A stretch of DNA of 64,000 bases, taken from positions 248,001 to 312,000 of the forward strand of contig NZ_FTOY01000010.1 in NCBI RefSeq assembly GCF_900156885.1, read 5' to 3'. The notes beneath the pieces were generated by a model, which was not told the DNA's origin, ran no database searches, and saw nothing but the letters and a program-made list of their open reading frames with translations. Position 1 is the first letter of the stretch, and every line of letters begins with the position of its first letter. Both the position numbers and the translations under genes were made by a program. Origin of the DNA: Limosilactobacillus caccae (GTDB lineage Bacteria; Bacillota; Bacilli; Lactobacillales; Lactobacillaceae). This document shows positions 8,611 through 17,487 of the stretch, one piece after another.

Positions 8611-9263
8611 TCTTCAATTTTTAATACTTGATCGAGTGGTACTCGATCTGCACGATACTTATTAATCGTTGAGTTTGTCGCATATCCGAGCTCAATTCCA
8701 ATAATAAGCCGCTCATCTAATGGAATTTGAAGAATCGATTTAATCTCATCTGGAAAGCGGACAGAGTTATAAGTAGGAATCGAATCTATTCCCTGGTTTC
8801 GCGCCGCTAGCATTAATGTCTGTGCAAAAGCACCAGCGTCAAAAACTGACCAGGCCGGCGTTGACTTCGGAATTGTTATATACGCAATTGCTGGCGCGTT
8901 GTTTAGTTTTAGCATTGCATCTGTCATTGTCTGGTGTGCCTCTTCAAAGCTGCTAAAATGAGCCACGATGTCATGACGCCACTTTTTCATATTCGCCTGT
9001 GTCTGCCCACCCCAATCATCACGGGACATCACTGCTAAATCAGGGTTGCTTGGCGCCTGCGCAACATCTTGTCGGTGAAACATCGCTTTTACTTGTGAGA
9101 GGGATGTCCCAGTCGCAATATATACTTTCCACGGCTGCGAATTAACCCATGACGGTGCTTTTTGCGCTTCTTTTACAATTTGGCGTAGCTTGCTTAACGA
9201 GATGCGCCGGTCACTAAACTCCCGGACAGAATAACGACCATCAACTACATGTTCAAAGTCCAT
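8607..9263 (-). CDS. Nitroreductase family protein
   Basis: FMN-dependent NAD(P)H oxidoreductase of the nitroreductase fold, 218 aa. The N-terminal RYSVREFSDRRIS and the PSWVNSQPWKVYIATG segment are the FMN-binding signatures of the family. Its substrate cannot be read from sequence. It starts 12 nt after eutJ and probably shares a transcript with it. The terminator that once followed it is disrupted by the IS. Confidence 0.88.
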   Translation of the reverse strand: MDFEHVVDGRYSVREFSDRRISLSKLRQIVKEAQKAPSWVNSQPWKVYIATGTSLSQVKAMFHRQDVAQAPSNPDLAVMSRDDWGGQTQANMKKWRHDIVAHFSSFEEAHQTMTDAMLKLNNAPAIAYITIPKSTPAWSVFDAGAFAQTLMLAARNQGIDSIPTYNSVRFPDEIKSILQIPLDERLIIGIELGYATNSTINKYRADRVPLDQVLKIED

Positions 9264-9275
9264 ATTGTCACATCC

Positions 9276-10106
9276 TTAATTATCAAACATTGCAATCCCA
9301 AGTGGCGTTACAAACTGGGGATACAGTGGTTTATACACTTCCCGCTTTAACACCTTGCTAAAGGTCTTGGTAAACTCTTTGAAGTTTGTTGCCCCACCGA
9401 CAACGATTACGGGGTCATCGACTTCATCCCCCATATTCTGAACAATTGCTGCCATCTTTTCAACAACCGGTTTAACGACCGCGTAAACTTCCTCTTCCTT
9501 GTCCTTATTACGCTTAAGTTTTTCTGCTTCTTCATTTTTAATCCGATAACGACCGCCAAGAACCAGTGTCATATGAAAACCACCAGTTGCTTCATCAATC
9601 ACGTGCGTTAACTTACCATTTTCGAAGATACTAATTCCAGTCGTCCCACCCCCGATATCAACAACTGTTCCTGTCTTGAGGCGGAGAAACTTAGCCGCTG
9701 CCGTTGGTTCATCTTCAACACCGGTACAGATCATCCCAGTTTCTTCTATTACATTAGCAACTACTTTTGCACTTTTTTCGCCAGTCTTCGGGGGAATTGC
9801 GCCACAAGCCGTCTTCAGTTCACAGCCAATGACCTTTTCGGCCTTCGCCTTTAAGCGACGCAAAATGTTTACTGATTCCATGAAGTTAACGACAATTCCA
9901 TCTTGGACAGCATGATCATATTCAAATGCCCCGTAAACAATATCATCATTTTCATCAAGAACCGTCAGCACAATTGATGATGTTCCGAGGTCGACACCGA
10001 CTTTTAACTTATCGCCCTCCTTAACCTTTTTTAGCGCCTTATCACTATTGACAATTTTTTCAAAGCGTTTTAATTCCTTATTACTCCGTTCGAGAATCTT
10101 ACCCAT
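9276..10106 (-). CDS. eutJ: EutJ-like Hsp70/actin-fold protein
   Basis: 276 aa. The phosphate-1 loop GVDLGTSSIVLTVLD, phosphate-2 loop VDIGGGTTGISIFENGKL and adenosine motif VIVVGGATNF mark the actin/Hsp70 ATPase fold. It is short like EutJ, the predicted chaperone of ethanolamine microcompartments. Beside a pdu operon it most likely helps assembly or reactivation of the B12 enzyme, but this is inference. It precedes the nitroreductase gene by 12 nt. Confidence 0.85.
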   Translation of the reverse strand: MGKILERSNKELKRFEKIVNSDKALKKVKEGDKLKVGVDLGTSSIVLTVLDENDDIVYGAFEYDHAVQDGIVVNFMESVNILRRLKAKAEKVIGCELKTACGAIPPKTGEKSAKVVANVIEETGMICTGVEDEPTAAAKFLRLKTGTVVDIGGGTTGISIFENGKLTHVIDEATGGFHMTLVLGGRYRIKNEEAEKLKRNKDKEEEVYAVVKPVVEKMAAIVQNMGDEVDDPVIVVGGATNFKEFTKTFSKVLKREVYKPLYPQFVTPLGIAMFDN

Positions 10107-10143
10107 ACTAGCACTTCCTTGAAAAATTATTTTTAAAACTAAT

Positions 10144-10171
10144 AGGAGGCTGAGTAATCTCCCAGCCTCCT
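10144..10171 (-). terminator. Terminator after the glycerol facilitator gene
   Basis: A perfect 9-bp stem AGGAGGCTG/CAGCCTCCT with a 10-nt loop follows the minus-strand stop at 10187; the T-run (TATTAGTTTT) is weak. Confidence 0.6.
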
Positions 10172-10186
10172 ATACAATCCATCATA

Positions 10187-10894
10187 TTATACAAGAACAG
10201 CTTGTAAAGCACATGCAATGATACCACCGACGATTGGGCCAACCATTGGTACCCAAGCATATGACCATTCGGCATTACCCTTGTTTGGTACCGGAAGAAT
10301 AGTGTAGGCAAATCGTGGTGCCCAGTCACGGGCTGGGTTTAAGGCGAAACCAGTTGTCGTCCCTAAACAAGTACCTACAACGGCAATTACAAGACCGACG
10401 ATAAATGGCTTTAATCCTTGGGTGAAGTCACCAAGATTAAGCAGAATGTAAATAAATGCAAAGGTAGCAATTACTTCTGAAAGGAAATTGAATACTGGGC
10501 TGTTAATTGCCGGACGGGTTGCAAAAATCCCAACATTGTTTCCTTCTTCTTCAGTCTTAGTAGCTTTAAAGTGTGGGTAGAATTGGATAATTACTAATAC
10601 CGCACCGACAAATGCGCCTAAGAACTGACCGAGCAGGTATGGAAGTACATCGCTCCATGGGAAAAGTCCAAAGATTGCAAATGGAATTGTAACCGCTGGG
10701 TTTAAGTGACCGAGTGACCCGAGGAAGCCAGCAACATAAACACCCATTGTAACTGCTAGTCCCCAGGAAATACAGATAAACCACCAGCCACTTTGCTTAC
10801 CATAAGTCTTGTTTAAACTATTACCAGCACAACAACCAGCACCTAATAAGATCAAAACCATTGTGCCGAAGAATTCACCAAGAAATCCATGCAT
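10187..10894 (-). CDS. pduF: Glycerol/propanediol facilitator (MIP family, PduF/GlpF)
   Basis: Aquaglyceroporin of 235 aa with six membrane helices and both half-helix motifs: NPA at residues 65-67 and NPARD at 186-190. The Arg-Asp after the second NPA is characteristic of glycerol-conducting channels rather than strict aquaporins. Beside the pdu cluster it probably admits glycerol and 1,2-propanediol. It is monocistronic, with its own terminator. Confidence 0.92.
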   Translation of the reverse strand: MHGFLGEFFGTMVLILLGAGCCAGNSLNKTYGKQSGWWFICISWGLAVTMGVYVAGFLGSLGHLNPAVTIPFAIFGLFPWSDVLPYLLGQFLGAFVGAVLVIIQFYPHFKATKTEEEGNNVGIFATRPAINSPVFNFLSEVIATFAFIYILLNLGDFTQGLKPFIVGLVIAVVGTCLGTTTGFALNPARDWAPRFAYTILPVPNKGNAEWSYAWVPMVGPIVGGIIACALQAVLV

Positions 10895-11104
10895 AACAAA
10901 ACACCAACCTTTTATTATTTTCCCAAATTGTATGCGCTTTCTATTTCAGTCCTAATGTTAACATACTCACTAAGTATTTTATTGTCGTAATAAGATTATT
11001 TATCTATCCACCACAATAATCTGTTAATTTTATTCAGGGAAAAATATTGCTATTTTGTAAGATAAACCGCTTACTAACTAGCGTTTGTGCGTTGGCAAAC
11101 ATAA

Positions 11105-12010
11105 CTAATGCACTAGCAGCCAGCTGGTTAACAGCAAAAAAGTGACTGTTAATAGAATACCAGTTATTAGATATTTTATTTCATTGCCGACCGCATGTCC
11201 GTAGCGATAATCGTTTTTATATCGCTGCATGGCGGCAATGATTACCCCGGTAACACTTGCCAGAATGATGCTTTGGATAAAGCAAGCAGCCACTAGTTCT
11301 ATTTTGCCCTTTAGCACTGTCATCACAAACGTATCGAATCCACAAAAAATCGTGGTAAGGACTGTTGTCAGATTTATTCCCAACAAGATTTGATAAATCC
11401 CACTTTTTGTTGCTGGCGCCGGGTTAAATAAACCTGCCATATTATTCCACTGTGCAAAGCCAAAGGCGACGAGTAAGATCCCACCAAGCAAGCCGCTCCC
11501 CCATTCCGCGCTAGTTATAAACACTAGCGGACTAATGAACGCAGTGATTGCTAACTGGGCCACTGGCAACAGTAATGATGCCCGCTTTTGCCGTGTTGTC
11601 GGTCTTGACATCCGGACAAAATAATTGGCTAGTAGCGCTAGCCCACAGTTCAAAATAATATAAGTAACCACACCGCTAGTAAGCCGATTAGGAATAAGAA
11701 TTTTCTTCGGCTGTCCCCACGCTAAGACAATTGAAATAATTAGAATAATTGCTAATAATAACGCATTTTGTGAATACCTTGGCGCATTGCGGTATTTTTC
11801 TGTTTGTTGATAAATTAATATTAAGTTATATATGTTGGCGATTAGCACTACCGCCGAAACAATTAACACTGAGTCCTGCAGCTGATTCGGATTAGGATAA
11901 GCAAAGCCAAAGGCATGGCGGATGGTCATGGTTCCTAACCAGCTAACGGTCCAGATCAGCGGGATAAGTGGTGCTAAAATTAATGGTCGTCGTGGCAACC
12001 ATTGTTCCAT
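11105..12010 (-). CDS. Uncharacterised multi-pass membrane protein
   Basis: 301 aa, strongly hydrophobic, with about eight to nine predicted membrane helices and an Arg/Pro-rich start. I do not recognise a family, and no catalytic or transporter signature stands out. It is divergent from the sugar isomerase-like gene at 12108 and stands alone. The start ATG at 12010 has GAGGAGG upstream. Confidence 0.75.
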   Translation of the reverse strand: MEQWLPRRPLILAPLIPLIWTVSWLGTMTIRHAFGFAYPNPNQLQDSVLIVSAVVLIANIYNLILIYQQTEKYRNAPRYSQNALLLAIILIISIVLAWGQPKKILIPNRLTSGVVTYIILNCGLALLANYFVRMSRPTTRQKRASLLLPVAQLAITAFISPLVFITSAEWGSGLLGGILLVAFGFAQWNNMAGLFNPAPATKSGIYQILLGINLTTVLTTIFCGFDTFVMTVLKGKIELVAACFIQSIILASVTGVIIAAMQRYKNDYRYGHAVGNEIKYLITGILLTVTFLLLTSWLLVH

Positions 12011-12107
12011 GTGAAACGCCTCCTCGTATGGTATCTTACCACAGCACAGCTGGTAAAATCTGTTAAGATAAGTAATGAAACATTTCGCTGAGGAGGCACC
12101 CTTTAAT

Positions 12108-12941
12108 ATGTATCAGCCACAACTTGGGTTAAAAGCTAGTAGTGACCGCCGGCAAATCGACGATCGCTTGCAATACCACCCAACTGTTTTTGAGTTTTTT
12201 ACGGCTAAGTCTGATTTTACTAACGATGGTTATCAGCGCCTTTACGACGCCATCCAGTATGTTCAAGCAGCTGGTGTTCACCATATCGTTCTCCACCATC
12301 CAATGAAGTTTGGCAACTACCACGCTGAAGTCGTGGCCCCAGAAAAATACTATCCAGCGCTATATCGCTTTATTGAGATTTCTACGGAGCAATTATTGCG
12401 GCTGGCTAGTGACCTAGATGTTCAAGTCCTTGTCCACGGTGGCTATTCTGGACCGGAAGTAAAGCAGATGGTCGACCTATACCCACACGTTGAAGACGCC
12501 CGTCAAGCCGTCTACCACCGGCTTGACCGTTTTGCCAGCGCTGGTGGCGACCATATTATGTTTGAAAATTCAATTGCCCCGGTCTTTGCGTACGGTGACC
12601 CGCAGCAAGAAGCTGAAATCTTAGCCCACCACTATCGACTAGCCTTTGATGTTTCCCACTGCTTCATCTACCTCCACGGCGACAATCTGGGGTTGCAGCA
12701 TTCACTTAACCGCTTAAAGGACAATGTTGTTCACTATCACCTTGTCGACTCTTATGGCAAAACCCACGACAGCCTGCCCCTTGGTACCGGAAAAATCAAC
12801 TGGCAACAAGTCTTGCCACTCCTAAACCAAGACGCCACCAGCATTTATGAAATCAATTTAACAGATCAACTCAATTGTACTGAACAACTAGCGAGTCACC
12901 GTTATTTGACCGCTGTTTATAACAACCTTATTGAGGAGTAG
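12108..12941 (+). CDS. Sugar phosphate isomerase/epimerase-like TIM-barrel protein
   Basis: 277 aa of the AP-endonuclease-2/xylose-isomerase-like superfamily. Metal-ligand-like residues appear in HHIVLHHPMKF, VLVHGGYSGP, MFENSIAP, FDVSHCFIYLHGDN and VVHYHLVDS, followed by a late glutamate in SIYEINLTD. The start at 12108 follows GAGGAGG; an earlier in-frame ATG lacks a good site. The substrate is unknown. It overlaps the regulatory region of the next gene, with which it is probably co-transcribed. Confidence 0.8.
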   Translation: MYQPQLGLKASSDRRQIDDRLQYHPTVFEFFTAKSDFTNDGYQRLYDAIQYVQAAGVHHIVLHHPMKFGNYHAEVVAPEKYYPALYRFIEISTEQLLRLASDLDVQVLVHGGYSGPEVKQMVDLYPHVEDARQAVYHRLDRFASAGGDHIMFENSIAPVFAYGDPQQEAEILAHHYRLAFDVSHCFIYLHGDNLGLQHSLNRLKDNVVHYHLVDSYGKTHDSLPLGTGKINWQQVLPLLNQDATSIYEINLTDQLNCTEQLASHRYLTAVYNNLIEE

Positions 12942-12945
12942 TCCA

Positions 12946-14055
12946 TTGAAAAAATACATTGAACGCCGCCACATATCATTCATCCTTGCACTTTTCTTAC
13001 TATACCTTGCAATTGACTACTGGCCAGTAGTCGGTAAATTCATCCACACCATCTTTTCAGCAACTATCCCCCTCTTAATTGGCTGTGTTGTTGCCTACAT
13101 TGTCAACCTACTGCTTCGTAAATATGAGCGACTATATTTGCGGCTATTTAAGCAAGTTAAGGCGCAACGATTTAAGCGTCCTGTCGGTATTGTGTTCGCC
13201 TACTTAACAATCATTTTAATCGTCGCCATCGTTTTTTCCCTGGTCATCCCAGAACTGGTGGCCTGCATAAAGTTATTAATTGCCAACCATAGCCATGTAA
13301 TTAATAAATTTGTCGATTATTTTGAGCACAGCAATAACCTGCAAGGGGTATTTAGCGACTTTGATGTTCACAAAATTCAATGGAGTAAAATCGGCAGCTA
13401 TCTCAGCACGGGAATTGGTGGCACATTTAAGACGGTTATGTCCACCGCTTCTTCTGTTTTCTCTGTTGCCACAACAACAGCAATTGCCCTGTTCTTCTCC
13501 ATTTATTTATTAATCTACAAGGAAATGTTAGCTCGCCAGTTTAACCGGCTCCTAAACACGTATTGTCCCCAAATTGAGGAGAAAGTTGTCCGGGTTATCA
13601 AGGTCTTTGATGACTGCTATAGTCACTACATTGTCGGCCAATGTAAAGATGCCGCCATTTTAGGGATCTCATGCTTTATTGGGATGTCAATCCTGCGAAT
13701 TCCTTACGCCTCAATGCTTGGGGTCGTTACCGCTTTTGGTGCCCTGATCCCTGTTGTTGGTGCCATTCTTGGTGCTAGCGTCGGCGTTGTCCTTGTCTTT
13801 GCGGTTTCTCCGATTAAAGCGGGAATCTTCTTAATCTTCATTATCTTGCTGCAGCAACTCGATAACCGGATTACTTACCCGCTTGTTGTTGGAAAGGCGA
13901 TTGAATTACCAAGTGTATGGGTCTTCGTTGCTGTAATCGTCGGTGGTGGAGTATCGGGAATTTTAGGAATGATGTTTACCGTTCCCCTCTTTGCTGCCAT
14001 TTACCGGCTCCTTGGTCTCGACATCAAACGCAGAAAGAACCGCGCACACAAGTAA
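12946..14055 (+). CDS. AI-2E family transporter (YtvI/PerM type)
   Basis: Membrane protein of 369 aa with the AI-2E transporter layout: two N-terminal helices, an amphipathic middle segment (about residues 110-155), then the conserved half with FSIYLLIYKE, a YSHYIVGQ-like motif and a C-terminal helix pair. Members export autoinducer-2 or act as Na+/H+ antiporters; the role here is open. The likely start is TTG at 12946, 8 nt after GAGGAG, just beyond the end of the preceding gene. Confidence 0.85.
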   Translation: MKKYIERRHISFILALFLLYLAIDYWPVVGKFIHTIFSATIPLLIGCVVAYIVNLLLRKYERLYLRLFKQVKAQRFKRPVGIVFAYLTIILIVAIVFSLVIPELVACIKLLIANHSHVINKFVDYFEHSNNLQGVFSDFDVHKIQWSKIGSYLSTGIGGTFKTVMSTASSVFSVATTTAIALFFSIYLLIYKEMLARQFNRLLNTYCPQIEEKVVRVIKVFDDCYSHYIVGQCKDAAILGISCFIGMSILRIPYASMLGVVTAFGALIPVVGAILGASVGVVLVFAVSPIKAGIFLIFIILLQQLDNRITYPLVVGKAIELPSVWVFVAVIVGGGVSGILGMMFTVPLFAAIYRLLGLDIKRRKNRAHK

Positions 14056-14057
14056 AT

Positions 14058-14090
14058 AAAAAAGACTGGTCGTTTTGGCCAGTCTTTTTT
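14058..14090. terminator. Bidirectional terminator
   Basis: AAAAAAGACTGG-tcgttttg-GCCAGTCTTTTTT between two convergent genes; strong stem with a T-run on both strands. Confidence 0.9.
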
Positions 14091-14091
14091 A

Positions 14092-14817
14092 TTACATATT
14101 TACCGGAATTTCAGCCGTTGGTTGATCCTTAGTTAAGTGGAATACTTGACTCGTCGCAACCCCAAAGTAATGGTTGATCAACTTGCTTAATTCCGCCATC
14201 GCTTCATTTGCCCGGTTGATTTGCGCTGGATTAGTTGCCTCAATTACCGCAACGATGTCTTGTGAATCTTCAGTCAGCATCGTCCGTTGTGCATCACGCC
14301 AGTTTAGGCAGCGGCAAACAGCCCCTTCGTCATCATAATAGATAACTTCCCCTTCAAGGGCGGGGTCATCACCTTCAGCACCAACTGGTTGGAAGGATTC
14401 ACCACCGTTAGCAATTCCTAAGTGCATATCGCCAGCAATCTTGTTCCGGTCTTCAATCCCTACTGGTACACCATAACTCAATGAAATGCTGTTATAGACG
14501 TCAACAAGGGGTTCAATCGGGGTAAACTCACGCCCCTGATTAGCCCGCTTAAGCAGTGCTTCAATTGATGAGCGCGCACCCTTTTTCTTCTTGAACTGTT
14601 GAAACGTCTTTCGCCACTCATCAACAACCGTATTTAAACGGAAGGTCTCATTAGTTAAAAACTTTTCTGCTTCTTTCGTTGCGGTTGCTAAGAGTTGCCG
14701 CCGTTCTTCGAGATTGCTGTCATTGTCATGGTTATCAATTCCATTTGCATACAAGACATTGATTTGAGCATCAGGAAATAGTTCCCAGAATTGGGAATCA
14801 ACTGTTACTTGCTTCAT
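14092..14817 (-). CDS. B3/B4 tRNA-binding domain protein (PheT-like)
   Basis: 241 aa. The central part (from VDEWRKTFQQF to VCRCLNWRDAQRTML) is the B3/B4 domain known from the beta subunit of phenylalanyl-tRNA synthetase, where it edits mischarged tRNA; stand-alone versions are common in lactobacilli. It may hydrolyse misacylated tRNA or bind an amino-acid-like ligand. It follows the MarR gene by 18 nt on the same strand. Confidence 0.82.
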   Translation of the reverse strand: MKQVTVDSQFWELFPDAQINVLYANGIDNHDNDSNLEERRQLLATATKEAEKFLTNETFRLNTVVDEWRKTFQQFKKKKGARSSIEALLKRANQGREFTPIEPLVDVYNSISLSYGVPVGIEDRNKIAGDMHLGIANGGESFQPVGAEGDDPALEGEVIYYDDEGAVCRCLNWRDAQRTMLTEDSQDIVAVIEATNPAQINRANEAMAELSKLINHYFGVATSQVFHLTKDQPTAEIPVNM

Positions 14818-14835
14818 AAAAAGAATCTCCTCGCT

Positions 14836-15288
14836 TTAATATTGCCGCTTACCACCACGTTTAACTAGCTCCCAGTCCCCGTCAATATTTTCACGGATAC
14901 GAACTAGGTAATCATGCACTTGTTGGGCCTCCTCTTTAGAAAAGCCCTTCAATGCTTCATTATTTGAATATCGATTCTCCCGAATAATAAAGTCATAGGC
15001 ATCCTTCCCCTTTTGCGTGGGGTAGAGCCGCTTAATTTTCTTATTTGTCGGGTCACTCCGGCGCTCGATAAAACCATTATTTTCTAATTTTTTAACGGCA
15101 CGAGCAATCGTGGTGCGGTCAACTTTTATCAAGTTTGATAACTGCTCAGAAATGATTCCTGGATGTTCGGCTATCCGAACAACGTAAAGATACTGACGCC
15201 GTGCTAAATCTAGCTGCTTAAACTCAACGTTCGCAATCGAATCTAGCGCTCGGTCAATCATCCCTATTTCACGTAGAATATCAATCAT
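14836..15288 (-). CDS. MarR-family transcriptional regulator
   Basis: 150 aa winged-helix regulator. The helix-turn-helix is at about residues 55-100 (VDRTTIARAVKKLENNGFIE) followed by the wing RRSDPTNKKIKRLYPT with the DPTNKR-type motif. It probably controls itself and the adjacent B3/4-domain gene, 18 nt downstream. Confidence 0.9.
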   Translation of the reverse strand: MIDILREIGMIDRALDSIANVEFKQLDLARRQYLYVVRIAEHPGIISEQLSNLIKVDRTTIARAVKKLENNGFIERRSDPTNKKIKRLYPTQKGKDAYDFIIRENRYSNNEALKGFSKEEAQQVHDYLVRIRENIDGDWELVKRGGKRQY

Positions 15289-15348
15289 TGATAAAAATCT
15301 CCTCGTAAATATTATATCTATTTTTGTTGCAAATGCAATAAACCGAGA

Positions 15349-15888
15349 TTAATCTTTAAAATTAGCCTTCGCTGGTTGGGCCGGTTGTTCAATCTTCTTC
15401 ATAACAGCAAGCAATTGCGCAGCCTGCATACTAGCCAAAACAGACTGAAGCGCAAGGGTAATCAACCGTTCGCTCTGCGGGTTAAAGGACTTGTCTTCCG
15501 GGATCTTATCCCCTGCTAGGAGCGAATTTAAGATTACGACAAAGCGATCATAAGCCGCTTGGGGATACGAGTTAATTGTTACCTGCGCAATCCCCGCCCG
15601 AATATCATCCAGTGAGAAATTAGCCTTCAACAAACCAATCAACAGCAAGTCAACCAGTTGGTTAACAGCATACTTCTTCTTAATTGGTGCCTGGATTACT
15701 TTTTTCTTTACATAATTATTAACCATCGACTTCGTTAGGGGCTCAATCCCTAAATGGCTGAGTTGTTCATTCACGATTGCAACTACTTGGTCAACATAGA
15801 GGCCCAGGGTTGGTAATTCTTTCCACCGCGGGAAACGAACGCGTGAGAGGTTATCCTGCCACCGCTGATATTCTTTTAGTTCATTCAT
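15349..15888 (-). CDS. DUF1836 family protein
   Basis: 179 aa. The segment SMVNNYVKKKVIQAPIKKKY followed by a hydrophobic helix is characteristic of DUF1836, whose N-terminal part resembles a MerR-like helix-turn-helix. Function unknown. It lies 2 nt after the atypical SDR gene and is the last gene of a three-gene operon that starts with the dead ABC-ATPase-like gene. Confidence 0.78.
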   Translation of the reverse strand: MNELKEYQRWQDNLSRVRFPRWKELPTLGLYVDQVVAIVNEQLSHLGIEPLTKSMVNNYVKKKVIQAPIKKKYAVNQLVDLLLIGLLKANFSLDDIRAGIAQVTINSYPQAAYDRFVVILNSLLAGDKIPEDKSFNPQSERLITLALQSVLASMQAAQLLAVMKKIEQPAQPAKANFKD

Positions 15889-15890
15889 TG

Positions 15891-16430
15891 CTATTTCTCA
15901 CTTTCTAACGGGGCAATTCCTATCGACTGGTTTTTAAATTCATCAGTAGTAACTGCTCGTTCAATTACTTGTGCGACCTGATTTATCCCTACTTTTTCAC
16001 CAGTAAGCGGCTCCCCCTCAGTGACGATTTGCGTTGGAATTTCCTTATCGCTGAGCGGGATTGACCGAATAATAGTATATGGTAGTTCGAACTCATCAAT
16101 CATTTTAATTGCATATTGGTAGGCAAACACAAATTGCATCGCTTGCTTACCGTACCACTGCCTTAATTGCTGTTCGCTCGCATCATCAGCCGTGCCAGCT
16201 AGTGATAGCATGACAATTTTAGCCGGCGGAAAAAGCGACCGATCAATTAACGTCGCTAGCTCCTGTACTTCATCATCAACAAATTCATTTTCGCGCGGAA
16301 GCCAGCATAAAACATCCCCCGCTTGCAGTTCAAGATCAAAATTGGTTGCTGCCACCGCGTCAGGAACCCTTTTCATAATTAGCGATACCAGTTGATCATG
16401 CCGCTGGCTCACCAGTACTATCCGTCCCAT
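15891..16430 (-). CDS. Atypical NAD(P)-binding-like (SDR/NmrA-type) protein
   Basis: 179 aa. The C-terminal two thirds follow the atypical short-chain dehydrogenase pattern (a FELPYTIIRSIPLSDKE segment, then a GEKVGINQVAQVIERAV helix). The N-terminal glycine-rich nucleotide loop is missing: the protein starts MGRIVLVSQRHDQL where GxxGxxG would be. It may have lost cofactor binding. It is the middle gene of the operon with the dead ABC-ATPase and DUF1836 genes. Confidence 0.65.
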   Translation of the reverse strand: MGRIVLVSQRHDQLVSLIMKRVPDAVAATNFDLELQAGDVLCWLPRENEFVDDEVQELATLIDRSLFPPAKIVMLSLAGTADDASEQQLRQWYGKQAMQFVFAYQYAIKMIDEFELPYTIIRSIPLSDKEIPTQIVTEGEPLTGEKVGINQVAQVIERAVTTDEFKNQSIGIAPLESEK

Positions 16431-16448
16431 GGCCGTTCCTCCTGAAAA

Positions 16449-17312
16449 CTAGTACGCCATTAATTCATCGTCAATTGTCGCATCCTCAATCCGGACGTCA
16501 GTAATCGTACTTTGCTCAAGCAAGGGCAAAAGGGCCTGGATATTACCAGTGTAGAGGAAACGCGTCTCATCGGCTGCTTCTTCAAGCATGTGCGCCCCCA
16601 TCTTAACAGCCAGGTCAATTGGCAACCCGGTTCCCATTACCGTTACTGTGCAATCAACCCCATCGTTCATTGCCAAGTCACGGACAGAGGTAAGACGGCT
16701 ACCATTAAAGTAATAGAGGGTTTTTGCGTAGCGCATCAAGGTTGAAATATCATTACTTGTAAACAAGACAATTGCATCTGTCTTTTCAGCAAAGTCTTTT
16801 ATCAATCCCGCTAATGCTGTCCGCCGTTCTGCAGGCAAGTCATCAAGACTATTATTTAGGATTACGATTGGGCATTGCCAAGCTAACAGGATTGTCAACT
16901 GCAATTCCTTTTTCTGTTCATCCGTTAAGCTTGCAATTAATTGATCAGCACTAAAGTTTAATGATGCCACCAATTGTAAGGCTTGTTCGGGAGATAATGC
17001 GTTATCATGATGCTTTAATGCATGGGTAACGGCCTTTTCAACCGTCTTCCCCTTAATCGCAACATCGCCGATTCGGCCAACCTCACTTTTACTCTGCCGT
17101 TTATATTTCTTAAATGGGACGCCATTAATTGTTACATCCCCATTGAGGATCTTCCCCCGCACGGCCAAAAGCTCATCGATTGCGGTTGCTGCACCACTAT
17201 CATTACTGCAAATACCAACCACTTGTGGTGAATTTAATTCGATTGAGAAATCATCAAGTTGGTCCCCCGATTTAGCATCAAACGTCAAATTATTAATTGT
17301 AATATTACTCAC
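16449..17312 (-). CDS. Degenerate ABC-ATPase-like protein (all catalytic motifs lost)
   Basis: 287 aa with the layout of an ABC-2-type ATP-binding subunit including a C-terminal extension. Every catalytic motif is changed. The Walker A equivalent (residues 33-44) has Ala42 in place of Lys. The LSGGQ position reads LTDEQ (129-133). The Walker B end reads ILNN (151-154) instead of LLDE. The switch His is replaced in FTSNDI. No permease is adjacent. The frame is intact over 287 codons, so this looks like a retained pseudoenzyme, perhaps a regulator or scaffold. First gene of the operon with the SDR-like and DUF1836 genes. Confidence 0.78.
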   Translation of the reverse strand: MSNITINNLTFDAKSGDQLDDFSIELNSPQVVGICSNDSGAATAIDELLAVRGKILNGDVTINGVPFKKYKRQSKSEVGRIGDVAIKGKTVEKAVTHALKHHDNALSPEQALQLVASLNFSADQLIASLTDEQKKELQLTILLAWQCPIVILNNSLDDLPAERRTALAGLIKDFAEKTDAIVLFTSNDISTLMRYAKTLYYFNGSRLTSVRDLAMNDGVDCTVTVMGTGLPIDLAVKMGAHMLEEAADETRFLYTGNIQALLPLLEQSTITDVRIEDATIDDELMAY

Positions 17313-17452
17313 TGTACAACCTCTTTTCTTCGATATTCTTTATCTTTAGTCCATCTTATCATTTTTTAGTTAATGAACGAAATAATCGCCTGGTTCTTTT
17401 AATAATATTTTTTAATCCTCACTATCACGTAGATAATACTGCGACAGCAAAC

Positions 17453-17487
17453 AAAAAAGACTGGTGAAAACAAATTTCCCAGTCTTA
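17453..17487. terminator. Terminator after the ECF S-component gene
   Basis: AAAAAAGACTGG (17453-17464) pairs with CCCAGTCTTATT (17478-17489), giving a T-rich tail on either strand; it overlaps the last codon of the ECF gene. Confidence 0.75.
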
